Source of the DNA: Bacteroidales bacterium
GTDB lineage: Bacteria > Bacteroidota > Bacteroidia > Bacteroidales > F082
Direction of reading: 5' to 3'
DNA length: 64,000 nucleotides
Assembly: GCA_015709215.1 (NCBI GenBank)
Contig: JACCQN010000001.1
Span: 150,338-214,337 of the forward strand
This document shows positions 9,485 to 19,842 of this stretch, piece by piece; the first letter of the stretch is position 1, and each line of letters begins with the position of its first letter. The position numbers were made by a program, and so were the translations under genes. A model generated the notes under the pieces. That model did not search any database. It was not told where the DNA came from and saw only the letters and a program-made list of their open reading frames with translations.

Positions 9485-9535
9485 AAAAAGTTTGTATTCC
9501 TGCAAAAATACAAGCTAATGGCAGAATAAAGAAAT

Positions 9536-10585
9536 CTAATTTACAAAGTCGCTCAGGCGGGTTACAATGCTAATGTAATTTGGCGAACCCACTGCATGGT
9601 GTGTTGATCTGGAATAATTAATCTGGAACTTTGAGACACGAATCCCGAGGCCCCAAGAAAATCCAACCATTCCTAACTTATCAGGAATTTTCATTTCCTG
9701 ACGCCGCTTGTAATTGTAGCTTCCTCGCAAAACTAAACCTTTGCCGATGTAAAACTCACCACCAATAATGATGTGCCGCAGAAGCTGATCTCCAAAGTTT
9801 GCCAAACCATCTTTTTCCTGCAATTCACCAGTTATAGGATCAATATTCCCATCCAGATCGATAGGATCATCATAGGTAAGATCCCATTTTTGTATATTAT
9901 CATACACAACCATAAATCTAAAAGGCACATGCTCAAGACGTTTCGAAACTCCAAACTGCATCGTAAAAGGAAGACTCGCATCAGCATCTTCAAAAAGCGA
10001 TGAAAGTTCTGTACCAATATTTCGGGCTGTTAAACTGAGCAGCCAGCCACTTTTGGTTTTGTAGTTTGCCCCCACATCTACCGCCATGGCAAAAGCATTG
10101 TAAGTTTCGTATTGTCGGCCTAAAAATTTAGCATTGGCACCAATACTAAAGTTCGAATCCAACTGACGCCCCCAACCTAAAGTAAAAGCATAATCCGCCG
10201 CCGAAAAACTTCCTTCGGTGAGGCCACTCTCATCGGCATAATCAAAGCTTCCATAGTGATGGTACTGCAAACTGGCTAAAAAATTACCTGTTTTCTCAAA
10301 ACTACGAGCATATTGCAAACCTGCATAATTGATATCGGCAAAATAATCCACATAGGAAAGAGCTAGTTTACCACTAGTTTCTGCCGAAATAAGCGCAGGA
10401 TTATACAATCCCAACTGGATATCGCCATCATCAATCGGAACAAGAGAACCTCCCAAAGCCGCTACTCTGGCAGCATTTGTTGAATTTACAAAGCCATAGG
10501 CCCCCTGATCGGCCTGTTGTGCTTTTAACAGATTAAACTGAAAAGCTAAGGATATTAACAGGAAAAGTAAGGTTGTTTTTTTCAC
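9536..10585 (-). CDS. porQ: type IX secretion system protein PorQ
   Basis: A 349-residue outer-membrane beta-barrel protein of the PorV/PorQ group, which takes part in the T9SS attachment complex on the cell surface. A signal peptide ends near residue 22 (LLKAQ). The first mature part has the PorQ pattern NSTNAARVAALGGSLV, then LGLYNPALIS and LSYVDYFADINYAG, followed by alternating strands that end in an aromatic pattern typical of barrels. No lipobox is present. PorV-type proteins share the fold, but the N-terminal block fits PorQ best. It may be cotranscribed with recF. Confidence 0.85.
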   Translation of the reverse strand: MKKTTLLFLLISLAFQFNLLKAQQADQGAYGFVNSTNAARVAALGGSLVPIDDGDIQLGLYNPALISAETSGKLALSYVDYFADINYAGLQYARSFEKTGNFLASLQYHHYGSFDYADESGLTEGSFSAADYAFTLGWGRQLDSNFSIGANAKFLGRQYETYNAFAMAVDVGANYKTKSGWLLSLTARNIGTELSSLFEDADASLPFTMQFGVSKRLEHVPFRFMVVYDNIQKWDLTYDDPIDLDGNIDPITGELQEKDGLANFGDQLLRHIIIGGEFYIGKGLVLRGSYNYKRRQEMKIPDKLGMVGFSWGLGIRVSKFQINYSRSTHHAVGSPNYISIVTRLSDFVN

Positions 10586-10682
10586 AATCTGAACATTTCG
10601 TTTTGCAGCATATTTGCCATGTTAACGTACAAACAAAAGCTTTAGTATAATCTGCTGTTAAAATCAGTAATCACTTACTATT

Positions 10683-11626
10683 TTAATATTTTTCCCCATC
10701 AATTAGGCGGCTTATCACGTACATCCAATTTGCTATTCCGGAAATATCCAGAAGTCCATAACGTTTAATAATAATCATTTCAATGTTCATTTTATCCTGC
10801 AAATCAGTTATCTGAAGAGCAATCGGAAGCTTTAAATCTGAGCGATCAATTTGATCGTGGATAAAGCTTTAAACCTATTGATTCAGCATCAGATTTGTTC
10901 ACACTAACCTGGTTAAGCCATTCATCTTATAGTAATTGCAACTCATCTACTGGCTCAATGCTGTAAGGAGGTTTCGCAACATTCAATTCCGGATATAAAC
11001 TATTCGGATCATTTTCAGGTTTTGCAACGCGCAAAAAAGCTGAAAAAGAGGATACACAGCTCCAATCGTCACCCACGACATTAGCACCCTGCAAAGCCGC
11101 CATCAGCTTATCAGCCATTGTTGGGAAAATGTGAATAACATGGGATTTCATCGAATCTATGATTTGCTGGCTCAGCAAAATATTTCCCTGAATGCTGTAA
11201 TTTACACCTTCGTGAGATAACCTTTGCAGTCCTAACAACTGGTTCCCGTTAAAGCTGCTGATCTCGCATTTCCTTCTTCATCAAAATCAACAATACCGTA
11301 TTGTCTGCGTTGAGGCTGATTCTGCACATCATTTTCAACTAACCAGTTAATAATTTCAGCTGGTGAAAGCCCTTCGAGCATTTTGATGTGGCCATTAGAT
11401 TAGCTGAAATCTAATAGCATTTGGCGCAAATTGCGTCTTGTTAGGGAATGATATCGCTGACAATTACAGCTCCGCCGGTGATAGCAGAATTGTCCAGGCA
11501 GCTTGCACCGGCACTTCTGACTTCTCAGGTAATTGTGTCAAACGCAATAATAGAAATGGTATCCAGAGCATTATCATTTAAAAGCAAACCAAGAAATATA
11601 ATTATTGTAAAAAGTGTAAATTTCAT
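10683..11626 (-). pseudogene. decayed DUF1028 protein with T9SS sorting tail
   Basis: This 1.2-kb gap holds a broken gene. From an ATG at 11626 a short signal peptide leads into TISIIAFDT, then a TGA near 11526. Continuing in the same frame gives SAGASCLDNSAITGGA, then two more stops. Other frames give LSPAEIINWLVENDVQN and QYGIVDFDEEGNARSAA, and later NYSIQGNILLSQQI, DKLMAALQGANV and SAFLRVAKPEND. These are the ordered blocks of DUF1028, a family related to Ntn hydrolases. After 10927 the remains IGLKLYP and LDISGIANWMYVI resemble a T9SS type A sorting domain. At least four nonsense codons and several frameshifts make a functional product unlikely. Confidence 0.85.
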
Positions 11627-11718
11627 TTTTTCATTGATCAGATGATAGGGAAATATAAACGATAAGCTGACTAACTTTAAATTCAGGGCTTTTCACAGGT
11701 TCGTTGTAAAAGGATATC

Positions 11719-11762
11719 AAAAAAAATCCCGCAAAAGATTTTTATAATCAAAAGCGGGATTG
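11719..11762 (-). terminator. rho-independent terminator of the aconitase gene
   Basis: The arms AATCCCGC (11726-11733) and GCGGGATT (11755-11762) pair perfectly across a 21-base loop. On the minus strand a T run follows. The hairpin starts about 22 bp after the aconitase stop codon. Confidence 0.78.
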
Positions 11763-11783
11763 TAAGTGATAATCAGCAATTGC

Positions 11784-14054
11784 TTAATCTTGTTGCAGTT
11801 TCTTGATCAGATTCAAGGCGCTTCCGGCTTTAAACCATGCAATTTGATTCTGATTATAGGTATGTTGCACTTCGAAGATATCGGTTGTACCATCAGCATG
11901 ATTCAATCGGATTTTTAGATTCTTGCCCGGAGCAAAACTTTCTAAACCAAGCACATCAATCCGATCGTCTTCACGAATCAGTTCATAATCTTCTTTATTG
12001 ACAAAGGTGAGGGCCAGCATTCCTTGCTTCTTCAGATTGGTCTCGTGGATTCGGGCGAATGATTTCACCAGCACCACTTTTACGCCCATAAAACGTGGCT
12101 CCATAGCAGCATGCTCGCGCGATGAACCTTCGCCGTAGTTTTCGTCTCCCACAACAATAGAACCAAATCCACTTTCTTTGTAAGATTGAGCAGCATCGGG
12201 GACTTTGCAAACCTCAGCAGTGATTTGATTTTTAACAGCATTGGTTTGGTCACCAAAATAATTTACAGCGCCGATAAGCATGTTTTGGGAAATATTTTCA
12301 AGATGACCTCTGTAGCGCAGCCAGGGGCCGGCCATTGAAATGTGATCTGTTGTACATTTTCCTTTAGCTTTGATCAGCAGGTACATACCTTTGATATCTT
12401 TGCCATCCCAGGGAGCAAAAGGCTCGAGCAATTGCAAGCGGTCAGAATCGGGTGCAACAACTACATCTACATTACTTCCATCTTTGGCAGGCTCCTGATA
12501 ACCATTATCTTCGACTGCAAATCCGGCTGGCGGAAATTCAATTCCCTGAGGTTCATCCAGTTTCACCTTTTCTCCATTTTCATTTACCAGATAATCTGTC
12601 ATCGGATTAAAGTTCAGCGTTCCGGCAATTGCAAATGCTGTTGTAATCTCAGGAGAAGCCACAAAACCATGGGTATTGGGATTTCCGTCGTTACGTTTGG
12701 CAAAATTGCGGTTGAAGGAGGTCATAATAGAGTTTTTTTCACCCTTATCAGCATTATGACGTGCCCATTGTCCAATGCAAGGGCCACAAGCATTAGCCAA
12801 TACTACTCCTCCAATTTGCTCAAAAATTTTGAGATAGCCATCGCGCTCAACGGTATAACGGACCATTTCTGAGCCAGGAGTAACGGTATATTCAGATTTT
12901 ACCTTCAAGTTTTTATCTGTTGCCTGTTTGGCAATAGAAGCAGCACGTGAAATATCTTCGTAAGAAGAATTGGTACAGGAACCGATTAAACCAACCTCAA
13001 GTTTTTCGGGCCAGCCATGAGCTTTGACAGCTTCGGCAAACTTAGAAACAGGCGTAGCCAAATCGGGAGTGAATGGCCCGTTGATATGCGGTTCAAGTTC
13101 TGAAAGATTGATCTCGATCAGTTGATCAAAATAATCATCAGGTTTGGCATAAATTTCAGGATCAGCAGAAAGGTGTTCTGCGATTTTATCTGCCTCTTCT
13201 GCTATTACTGCCCGGCTTGTTCCTTTCAGGTACTCTGCCATTTTTTGATCGTATCCAAAAAGGGATGTCGTTGCTCCGATTTCGGCACCCATATTACAGA
13301 TCGTGCCTTTTCCGGTGCAGGAAAGCGACTCGGCGCCTTCGCCAAAATACTCCAGAATAGCTCCTGTACCACCTTTAACAGTCAGTATCCCTGCTACTTT
13401 CAAAATAACATCTTTGGCAGAAGTCCAGCCACTCAATTTCCCTGTAAGTTTAACACCGATCAACTTTGGGAACTTCAATTCCCAAGGCATGCCAGCCATT
13501 ACGTCCACAGCATCAGCGCCACCAACGCCAATGGCTATCATACCGAGTCCACCAGCATTTACGGTATGTGAGTCAGTTCCAATCATCATTCCTCCTGGAA
13601 AAGCGTAGTTTTCTAATACTACCTGATGAATAATCCCTGCGCCAGGCTTCCAGAAGCCAATACCATATTTATTGGAAACACTGGCCAGAAAATCGAACAC
13701 CTCTTTGTTATTATCTTTGGCTGTTTTAAGATCTGCTACGGCGCCCAGCTTAGCCTGAATAAGGTGATCGCAATGCACTGTTGAAGGTACAGCAACTTTT
13801 GTCTTGCCAGCCTGCATAAACTGTAGCAATGCCATTTGAGCTGTTGCGTCCTGCATGGCTACCCGATCAGGGTTAAAATCAACATAGGCGTTTCCACGTT
13901 CGTAGGCCTTTTCGGGTAGAGGCTCCGAAAGGTGGCTGTATAAAATCTTTTCGGTGAGTGTGAGCGGCCGCCCAAGTAGTTCTCTTGCTGCCTTGATGCG
14001 ACTGGGCATACCGGCATACACAGCCTTAATCATGTCTAAATCAAATACCTTCAT
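11784..14054 (-). CDS. acn: aconitate hydratase
   Basis: Aconitase interconverts citrate and isocitrate in the tricarboxylic acid cycle through a [4Fe-4S] cluster in the cytoplasm. The 756-residue protein has the cluster cysteines C360 ([11 protein letters not shown]), C423 and C426 ([11 protein letters not shown]). [12 protein letters not shown] and the C-terminal swivelling domain with [12 protein letters not shown] are also present. The length and motif spacing fit the mitochondrial-type aconitases found in Bacteroidota, not AcnB. It is monocistronic, with a terminator at 11719-11762 and a -7 element upstream at 14120-14127. Confidence 0.96.
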   Translation of the reverse strand: MKVFDLDMIKAVYAGMPSRIKAARELLGRPLTLTEKILYSHLSEPLPEKAYERGNAYVDFNPDRVAMQDATAQMALLQFMQAGKTKVAVPSTVHCDHLIQAKLGAVADLKTAKDNNKEVFDFLASVSNKYGIGFWKPGAGIIHQVVLENYAFPGGMMIGTDSHTVNAGGLGMIAIGVGGADAVDVMAGMPWELKFPKLIGVKLTGKLSGWTSAKDVILKVAGILTVKGGTGAILEYFGEGAESLSCTGKGTICNMGAEIGATTSLFGYDQKMAEYLKGTSRAVIAEEADKIAEHLSADPEIYAKPDDYFDQLIEINLSELEPHINGPFTPDLATPVSKFAEAVKAHGWPEKLEVGLIGSCTNSSYEDISRAASIAKQATDKNLKVKSEYTVTPGSEMVRYTVERDGYLKIFEQIGGVVLANACGPCIGQWARHNADKGEKNSIMTSFNRNFAKRNDGNPNTHGFVASPEITTAFAIAGTLNFNPMTDYLVNENGEKVKLDEPQGIEFPPAGFAVEDNGYQEPAKDGSNVDVVVAPDSDRLQLLEPFAPWDGKDIKGMYLLIKAKGKCTTDHISMAGPWLRYRGHLENISQNMLIGAVNYFGDQTNAVKNQITAEVCKVPDAAQSYKESGFGSIVVGDENYGEGSSREHAAMEPRFMGVKVVLVKSFARIHETNLKKQGMLALTFVNKEDYELIREDDRIDVLGLESFAPGKNLKIRLNHADGTTDIFEVQHTYNQNQIAWFKAGSALNLIKKLQQD

Positions 14055-14119
14055 GCTTAATTATTTAAAGTTTTAAAATTCATTGTTAATGTAATAACAA
14101 TAAGATCAAGCTATTACTG

Positions 14120-14127
14120 CAAATTTA
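14120..14127 (-). promoter_or_regulatory. -7 element upstream of the aconitase gene
   Basis: The minus strand reads TAAATTTG, an exact TAnnTTTG match, 66 bp before the aconitase start. No TTTG was found at the ideal -33 spacing, so only the -7 half is supported. Confidence 0.45.
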
Positions 14128-14164
14128 GTGTTTTCCTCTCATTCAGCGGCTCATGATTGCAAAT

Positions 14165-16606
14165 TTATTCTGTAAGCATAAGTTTTCCGGTAACGGTGCG
14201 ATCCGGAAGCATTAGCCGATAAATATAAACCCCTGATTTAAGATCGTGAGCTGCTATGTGTTGATTGTCAAACAACCAGTGAATCTGATTCGTACCGACA
14301 AAAGTATCTGATTTTTCTGCCATATAAACGGTTCTGCCATGCGAATCGATTACCTGAAGCACCACTTTTGCCGCTTTAATAAGTTCGAAGGCAAACGTGA
14401 ACTTTTTTCGTGCAGGATTAGGATAAACCACCACGCCAGGAAATCGGTCGCGGGATTTTATGGCCGTAATAAAATTTAATTGTAAAGCCATATCATGTGT
14501 AAGCTCATCAATATGCAGGATCATTCCATCCTTGTTTGCTTCCTTAATCCGCACGGAATCAATGACTCCCGTGTCAGTATTAAACCAATCCAATCGATAG
14601 GTTCCCGGCATCAAAGGGAGAAAAACCTCTGCTGATGCCGGATCCGGAGGCAAACCTGTATCATAAAATGTTTTCCAGTTATAATCCCTGTTCTGAATCC
14701 AGACCTTCATCTGATCGTCTGTCTGCAAACCAAACGCCCTTATATGCGGCAGAAAATCCTCAAGCACAATTTTTTCTATTTCAATCACGCTTGCAAAACC
14801 AACGCCAATATTATCAAATGAAAGCTGATAATTTCCGGGAGGAAACTCAATCCAATAAGATTCGTTGGGTTCAACTGATTGTTCGAAAATTACAGCAAAA
14901 TCTTGTTTCACTTGCAGCACAGCTTGGTTGACCTGACTTCCTGTTTCAATTTGCAAAATAGTTTCATGCAAAAAATTTGCTTGAAAAACCGGAGGATTTC
15001 TTAAGGCTGAAAACAGTGATAAAGGACCATAAAGATAGCGATTCAGACTATCGGCCGAAGGAACCAACTGGCCAGTAGTGTGCCATTTAAAAAATTTTGA
15101 TGGAGACGGGGCGGTCAGACTAAAATAATTAGGAATAATTTTCCAATCATCGCGATCGTCGGCATCTGTAATTAAGTGCAAGAATACCGGATTTTCAGCT
15201 GGATTTTGTTCTGAGAAGGCGAAGTTGTGCACTGCACCAAAACGTCCATACAAGTTTAGCTGATCTACATATTCTTCCCAGTACCATGGCACCACACCAC
15301 CCATGCTACCCGAAATGGACGAAGCGAAAAGAGCGTTGTGCAGGGCAAGTCCTTGCGGATCCCAGATTGCCATGGAATCGCTGAAGTGTCCGATACCGAA
15401 CTCGCCGACAAGCACAGGTTTTTGATAATTCCTGAGGTACATATTCATTTGCCGCACTACATCGCCGGCCAAATCAGCATGTTTATAATATAGGTGCAGT
15501 TGTGTGAAATCAACAGATGGATGTTGCCATACCCGAGGTTCACTTTCAGGCAAGGCATAACCCACTGAAACCAAGTGATTCCAGGGATCATTTTGTTGCA
15601 ACCAATTAGCCATATCGATCACCCAGTTGCTGATTTGATTTTTGAAGTTACTATAAAAAGGAAAGTTATCAGTTTCTGAAAAAATCTCCCAAGCTGCTAA
15701 ATTTCTGGAATAACCATAACGGGCAATGAGATAACGCATTCTGTTTTTGTATGCTGCACGAGCATCCATGTTAGTAAAAAATTCCTGTGGCTGCTTGCAA
15801 AATCCGCCATTGTCAATATTATAAGGATTGGATGTCCAGTCTTCGTCAGAAAAGCCAAAATTGAGTTCGTTGTGAATGGAAATTGCAAGCTGAAGAAAAA
15901 TATCTTTATGATGTGCCATTCTGAAAAGGCTATCAAGCATATAGGCATCCTGCTGTTGCGGCATATAATTTCGCAAACCACCTTCCCACTCCAAATGATA
16001 GCCCCAAGGTGTAAGCATCAGTTTGGCAAAATTTCCGCCATGATGAGCAAGCAGCTCAAAATAATGCACCATGGGATCATAGCCCGGATAATTGCTTGTC
16101 CAGGCGATGTTTTCGCCTGAAAGAAAAACCAGTTTCCCTTCCTGATCAACCAATTGACGCCGATTTGGGGCAACTTTCAAAAAACCACGATAGTCGCTTT
16201 CGGCCACCCAAAATGATTGCCATTCTGTTTCACTTTGTCCGGTTTGATCCTGCAGAATAAGCATAAACTCCCAACTTCCAATCTCGCCTGGGGAGAAGCG
16301 TATGCGGTAATGCGGATCACCAATTGGCATAAGTTCCTGCCCTGCTAACGTTTCAAAGTCCTGAAAATAAAATCCTTCAACCGTCATCTCGGCAAGCGAA
16401 GGACTTCGAAAAACAGCCTTTAATACGATTTGATCGTAATCAAAAAAATTAAGTTCATCAGCAGTTTCAACTTCAATCTGAATTTCAAAAAGTGCATTCA
16501 ATTCAGGAGAATCAGTTAGTTGCTCAACAGTAACAAGCTGTGGCTGAGCAACAATCTGAACTACTAACAGAAAAATCAATGAAATGCTAAACAGCAGTTT
16601 TTTCAT
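14165..16606 (-). CDS. secreted DUF5060 / glycoside-hydrolase-like protein with T9SS sorting domain
   Basis: An 813-residue secreted protein with a signal peptide ending near residue 20. Residues 25-135 fit the DUF5060 beta-sandwich often found in front of glycoside hydrolases. A TIM-barrel-like region follows (about 145-460) with WEIFSETD, where E311 would be the acid/base, and LVGEFGIGHF, where E402 would be the nucleophile, as in clan A enzymes such as GH5. The C-terminal 85 residues, beginning VVYPNPARKKFTFAF, are a type A sorting domain for the T9SS. A polysaccharide substrate is likely but cannot be named. It has no close partner genes. Confidence 0.8.
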   Translation of the reverse strand: MKKLLFSISLIFLLVVQIVAQPQLVTVEQLTDSPELNALFEIQIEVETADELNFFDYDQIVLKAVFRSPSLAEMTVEGFYFQDFETLAGQELMPIGDPHYRIRFSPGEIGSWEFMLILQDQTGQSETEWQSFWVAESDYRGFLKVAPNRRQLVDQEGKLVFLSGENIAWTSNYPGYDPMVHYFELLAHHGGNFAKLMLTPWGYHLEWEGGLRNYMPQQQDAYMLDSLFRMAHHKDIFLQLAISIHNELNFGFSDEDWTSNPYNIDNGGFCKQPQEFFTNMDARAAYKNRMRYLIARYGYSRNLAAWEIFSETDNFPFYSNFKNQISNWVIDMANWLQQNDPWNHLVSVGYALPESEPRVWQHPSVDFTQLHLYYKHADLAGDVVRQMNMYLRNYQKPVLVGEFGIGHFSDSMAIWDPQGLALHNALFASSISGSMGGVVPWYWEEYVDQLNLYGRFGAVHNFAFSEQNPAENPVFLHLITDADDRDDWKIIPNYFSLTAPSPSKFFKWHTTGQLVPSADSLNRYLYGPLSLFSALRNPPVFQANFLHETILQIETGSQVNQAVLQVKQDFAVIFEQSVEPNESYWIEFPPGNYQLSFDNIGVGFASVIEIEKIVLEDFLPHIRAFGLQTDDQMKVWIQNRDYNWKTFYDTGLPPDPASAEVFLPLMPGTYRLDWFNTDTGVIDSVRIKEANKDGMILHIDELTHDMALQLNFITAIKSRDRFPGVVVYPNPARKKFTFAFELIKAAKVVLQVIDSHGRTVYMAEKSDTFVGTNQIHWLFDNQHIAAHDLKSGVYIYRLMLPDRTVTGKLMLTE

Positions 16607-16698
16607 TAGCGATTAAAATACATTTGTAAAGATAACACAAATGGAAATAAGTGGTTCATTTTGAATAAACCACACAAATTCCGTTCGGTAAACCTAAA

Positions 16699-17661
16699 CT
16701 AATTTTCGAGCAGGCCACGTCCTGTTTTGATTATTTTTCCTTCGGCCTTCAACTGCTGAATGAGTTTATCAAGCACTCCATTCACAAAAATTTTACTTCT
16801 GGGTGTGCTAAAATATTTTGAAATATCGATATACTCGTTCATTGTTACTTTAATTGGAATAGACGGAAAAGCAAATAGCTCGGCCAAGGCCATTTTTAGG
16901 ATTAGCATATCCATCACGGCAATGCGGTCTTGCTCCCAATTTGCGGTAGTAGAAGCAATCAATTTACCATATTCATCACTGTTTAAAACCGTCCACCTGA
17001 AGAGCTGCTTCACAAAGTTCAAATCTTCATTATCTGCTTCATTTGCTGTTTTATAAATCGTGGGTAAAGGAGTAAGTGTGTTAAAATCAGCATCAAGCGA
17101 CTTAAAAAACTTTATCAGCAGATAGGAAACCAGATGATAATCATCCACAAAATAAATACTGCGCTCGTCGTAGAAAGATTGTAACAATTCGAGCTCAGCA
17201 AAATACTTTTCTATGATCTGAATTAAAAATCGTTTCTCGTTATCAAAACCATGATCTTCCGCATTCATGAATCTTTCATATTCAGGAAGTTCACGTAAGA
17301 AATAATAAAATTTTCGGATGATTTCCTGTTCCTCGCCCCAATTGATTTTGTATAGGTTCTCTAATTTACGGAACTGAATATTATCAGCAAGTGTATTCAA
17401 AATAGAATGCTCCACAAAGCGACGGTTAGGATTCAGGTCATCCTTGGTTGGGAAATGCTTTTTCTTATTGTCCTCGATGCGGTTTTCGGCATAGCGTGTA
17501 GCTTCAATTAAAAAAGAACATTGCCAAATAAACAACTCATAGAGCTTGTTTATACTTAATAACAACTGCTTTTCTCCCTGATGCAGATCGTTATTACCAG
17601 ATTGGTAGTAAGCATAAACCGATTGAAGAACTTTTACCCTGAGATGCCTTCTGCTGAGCAT
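16699..17661 (-). CDS. nusB: transcription antitermination factor NusB (long Bacteroidota form)
   Basis: NusB binds boxA RNA with NusE (S10) to prevent early termination of rRNA transcripts. At 320 residues this is more than twice the E. coli protein, as is usual in Bacteroidota. The N-terminus MLSRRHLRVKVLQSVYAY and the C-terminal block with WEQDRIAVMDMLILKMALAEL, IPIKVTMNEYIDISKYF and SKIFVNGVLDKL hold the typical NusB helices. The roughly 150 residues between them are an insertion typical of the phylum. A -7 element lies 39 bp upstream. Confidence 0.93.
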   Translation of the reverse strand: MLSRRHLRVKVLQSVYAYYQSGNNDLHQGEKQLLLSINKLYELFIWQCSFLIEATRYAENRIEDNKKKHFPTKDDLNPNRRFVEHSILNTLADNIQFRKLENLYKINWGEEQEIIRKFYYFLRELPEYERFMNAEDHGFDNEKRFLIQIIEKYFAELELLQSFYDERSIYFVDDYHLVSYLLIKFFKSLDADFNTLTPLPTIYKTANEADNEDLNFVKQLFRWTVLNSDEYGKLIASTTANWEQDRIAVMDMLILKMALAELFAFPSIPIKVTMNEYIDISKYFSTPRSKIFVNGVLDKLIQQLKAEGKIIKTGRGLLEN

Positions 17662-17699
17662 GATATAGAATGGAACTAATTGCTAATATTTTGAGTGGG

Positions 17700-17707
17700 C
17701 AAATGTA
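17700..17707 (-). promoter_or_regulatory. -7 element upstream of nusB
   Basis: The minus strand reads TACATTTG, an exact TAnnTTTG match, 39 bp ahead of the nusB start. A -33 TTTG at standard spacing is not clear. Confidence 0.45.
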
Positions 17708-17745
17708 CAAAAAAACAATTCCGGAAATAAGGAGTAAACAGTAAA

Positions 17746-19707
17746 CTAATTTCCAAGCCATTTAAAGGCTTTAAAAAATATCTCCACATCTTTCCAAACC
17801 GTGTAATCTCTTGCGTATAGCAGGTTAAGCTGATTGATCATTTGAACCTCAGTTACCGGACGTTTAAAGACCAATGCCGGACAAAGCACTCCATTGCGAA
17901 TTGCGGGAAGTTTTTGTGTTTGCTGATCAACTTTACAATAGCCCACCCAGGATTTCCTGCCAAAAATTACGAGCAAATTGTTTTTCAAGTAATTGAAAGG
18001 TCGCTTCACAAACCAAAACAACAGCGGCCACATCACCAAACCGCACATAGCCGCGAGTATATCAAAAAACCGCTTGCTTCTGCGGTTTGGATTAGAATCT
18101 ATTGCATTGATACCAATGGTATATAAATCGCCCCGCGTATCAATTGAATTACTACCAATTATAGACAAGCTGTCTTCGGGAGCAATTTTGTAATCCACAC
18201 CGGCAGCGTGCCAGGCGACCATTTTATCAATGATAGTTTGATGCGGGAGGTTTTTTGAACAAAAAATCACTTCATTAATGCGGTAAATCGCAATTATTTC
18301 GGGCACCTGATGAATATGTCCGATAAAAGAAGCAGGTAGTTTTTCATCAGACTTTGTTTCGACAAGACCCACGAACTCAGGTTTTATTGCCGTTGATCTG
18401 AGTAATTCCGCTACGCGCTGTGCTTCTGCGCCATGTCCGATTACCAAAAACCGCCTTTTAACGTCTCCTCCCAAGGTAAAGCCATCCATTTTGAGCAGGT
18501 AAGCACTAAACCTGATCAAACTCGTTACAATTGCCAGCCAAGCAGTTCCCAATAATATTAAAGCCCTCGAAAACCTCAGATTTTCAGGCAATAAAGCATA
18601 AAAAACCAAAATCATTAAGCTCCCCACTCCTATTCCCTGAAGGGCTTTTGGAATGCGATAAGGCTTATCGTAACCACCACTAAAATAGACCGAAACCAGC
18701 CATATAAGCATATAAGCAGGTAATACAAATGTGACCAGCACGAGCGGATAGTTGCCACCTTCGCGGTAAATGGTAAAATCGCCCCAAAATTCCTGGATCA
18801 GTAGCAAGCCTGCAAAACCAGTAACAGCATCCAGAACCGGCAGCATCGCACGTTTGAAAAACCGCGCCATTATTGCCAAAAAAGCCCGAAAATAAATTGC
18901 GATATTTATGAGAAAAGTAAAGGTGGAAGCGCGTTTTTGACTGAAATGTTTCTGAGCAAAAATGATCATCGCATTATAGAAAACAAAAACATAATTCACA
19001 CTACTTTTTTTTGTGCTTTCACCTTTATAGTGAATGATACGCGTTTCGGGAAAATAATAATTCTTAAATCCAGCCTGTGTTATGCGATAGGAAAGATCGA
19101 TATCTTCGCCATACATAAAAAATGCTTCGTCGAGCAAGCCAACCTTGTCGAGCACCGAACGACGCATCAGCATAAAAGCTCCTGCTAATACATCAACTTC
19201 ATGCGTTTCATCCTTATCCAAAAAGCCCAAGTGATAGCGCGAAAAACGTTTGGACCTCGGAAACAGTGATGCTAATCCAAAAATTTTATAAAAAGCTGTG
19301 AGTGGTGTAGGAAGTCCTCTTTTTGATTCCGGTAAAAATTTACCTGTGCCGTCAACCATTTTCACTCCAAGACCTCCGGCATCAGGGTGCGCATCCATAA
19401 AATCAACCACTTTTTCGAAGGTATCGTCCTCTACAACAGTGTCGGGATTCAGCAGCAAAACATACTCTCCCGTCGCCTGTCTGATTGCCTGATTATTGGC
19501 TTTGCTAAAACCAACATTTTCTTTGTTTGCAATTACTTTAACCTCCGGAAATTTCTCCTCAAGCATGCGTAAAGAGCCGTCAACTGAATTATTGTCAACC
19601 ACAAATATCTCGGCTTCAATTTTTTGCAGCGCCTTACGTACCGAAAAAAGGCATTGTTCCAAAAAATGTTCGACATTATAGTTGACAATAACTATCGACA
19701 GTTTCAT
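17746..19707 (-). CDS. GT2 glycosyltransferase fused to a truncated sugar-phosphate transferase-like module
   Basis: A 653-residue protein with two parts. Residues 1-270 are a WbbL-type GT2 glycosyltransferase, with VDNNSVDGS, the DXD-like NPDTVV and the acceptor motif FFMYGEDIDLSYR. Residues about 310-410 hold several membrane segments. A Rossmann-like part then follows (RRFLVIGHGAEAQRVAELL), which resembles the CoA_binding_3 part of polyprenyl-phosphate sugar transferases. After NRRSKRFFDIL the start of the transferase helix is present, but the conserved catalytic part is absent. The start at 19707 gives the GT2 strand MKLSIVIVNYN directly. It probably adds a rhamnose-like or similar sugar to a surface glycan. 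Confidence 0.8.
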   Translation of the reverse strand: MKLSIVIVNYNVEHFLEQCLFSVRKALQKIEAEIFVVDNNSVDGSLRMLEEKFPEVKVIANKENVGFSKANNQAIRQATGEYVLLLNPDTVVEDDTFEKVVDFMDAHPDAGGLGVKMVDGTGKFLPESKRGLPTPLTAFYKIFGLASLFPRSKRFSRYHLGFLDKDETHEVDVLAGAFMLMRRSVLDKVGLLDEAFFMYGEDIDLSYRITQAGFKNYYFPETRIIHYKGESTKKSSVNYVFVFYNAMIIFAQKHFSQKRASTFTFLINIAIYFRAFLAIMARFFKRAMLPVLDAVTGFAGLLLIQEFWGDFTIYREGGNYPLVLVTFVLPAYMLIWLVSVYFSGGYDKPYRIPKALQGIGVGSLMILVFYALLPENLRFSRALILLGTAWLAIVTSLIRFSAYLLKMDGFTLGGDVKRRFLVIGHGAEAQRVAELLRSTAIKPEFVGLVETKSDEKLPASFIGHIHQVPEIIAIYRINEVIFCSKNLPHQTIIDKMVAWHAAGVDYKIAPEDSLSIIGSNSIDTRGDLYTIGINAIDSNPNRRSKRFFDILAAMCGLVMWPLLFWFVKRPFNYLKNNLLVIFGRKSWVGYCKVDQQTQKLPAIRNGVLCPALVFKRPVTEVQMINQLNLLYARDYTVWKDVEIFFKAFKWLGN

Positions 19708-19731
19708 AGAATAAGTCTGTTTTTGAGGCCT

Positions 19732-19739
19732 CAAAATTA
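19732..19739 (-). promoter_or_regulatory. -7 element upstream of the GT2 fusion gene
   Basis: The minus strand reads TAATTTTG, an exact TAnnTTTG match, 25 bp ahead of the chosen start. It supports the start at 19707 over the one at 19734. Confidence 0.45.
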
Positions 19740-19842
19740 CAGTAAAAATCTACAAACTTGCCACTCAAATCATTTTGAATCCTGACTTGGATAAGCAACC
19801 CGACATTTTTCTATTTTTGCCCTTCACCTGACACATCACTTT

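Noticed and set aside
12342..12872. A 176-codon plus-strand open frame inside the aconitase gene.
   Set aside because: It lies entirely antisense to a clearly coding gene with conserved cluster ligands, and its product is cysteine-rich and unlike any family.
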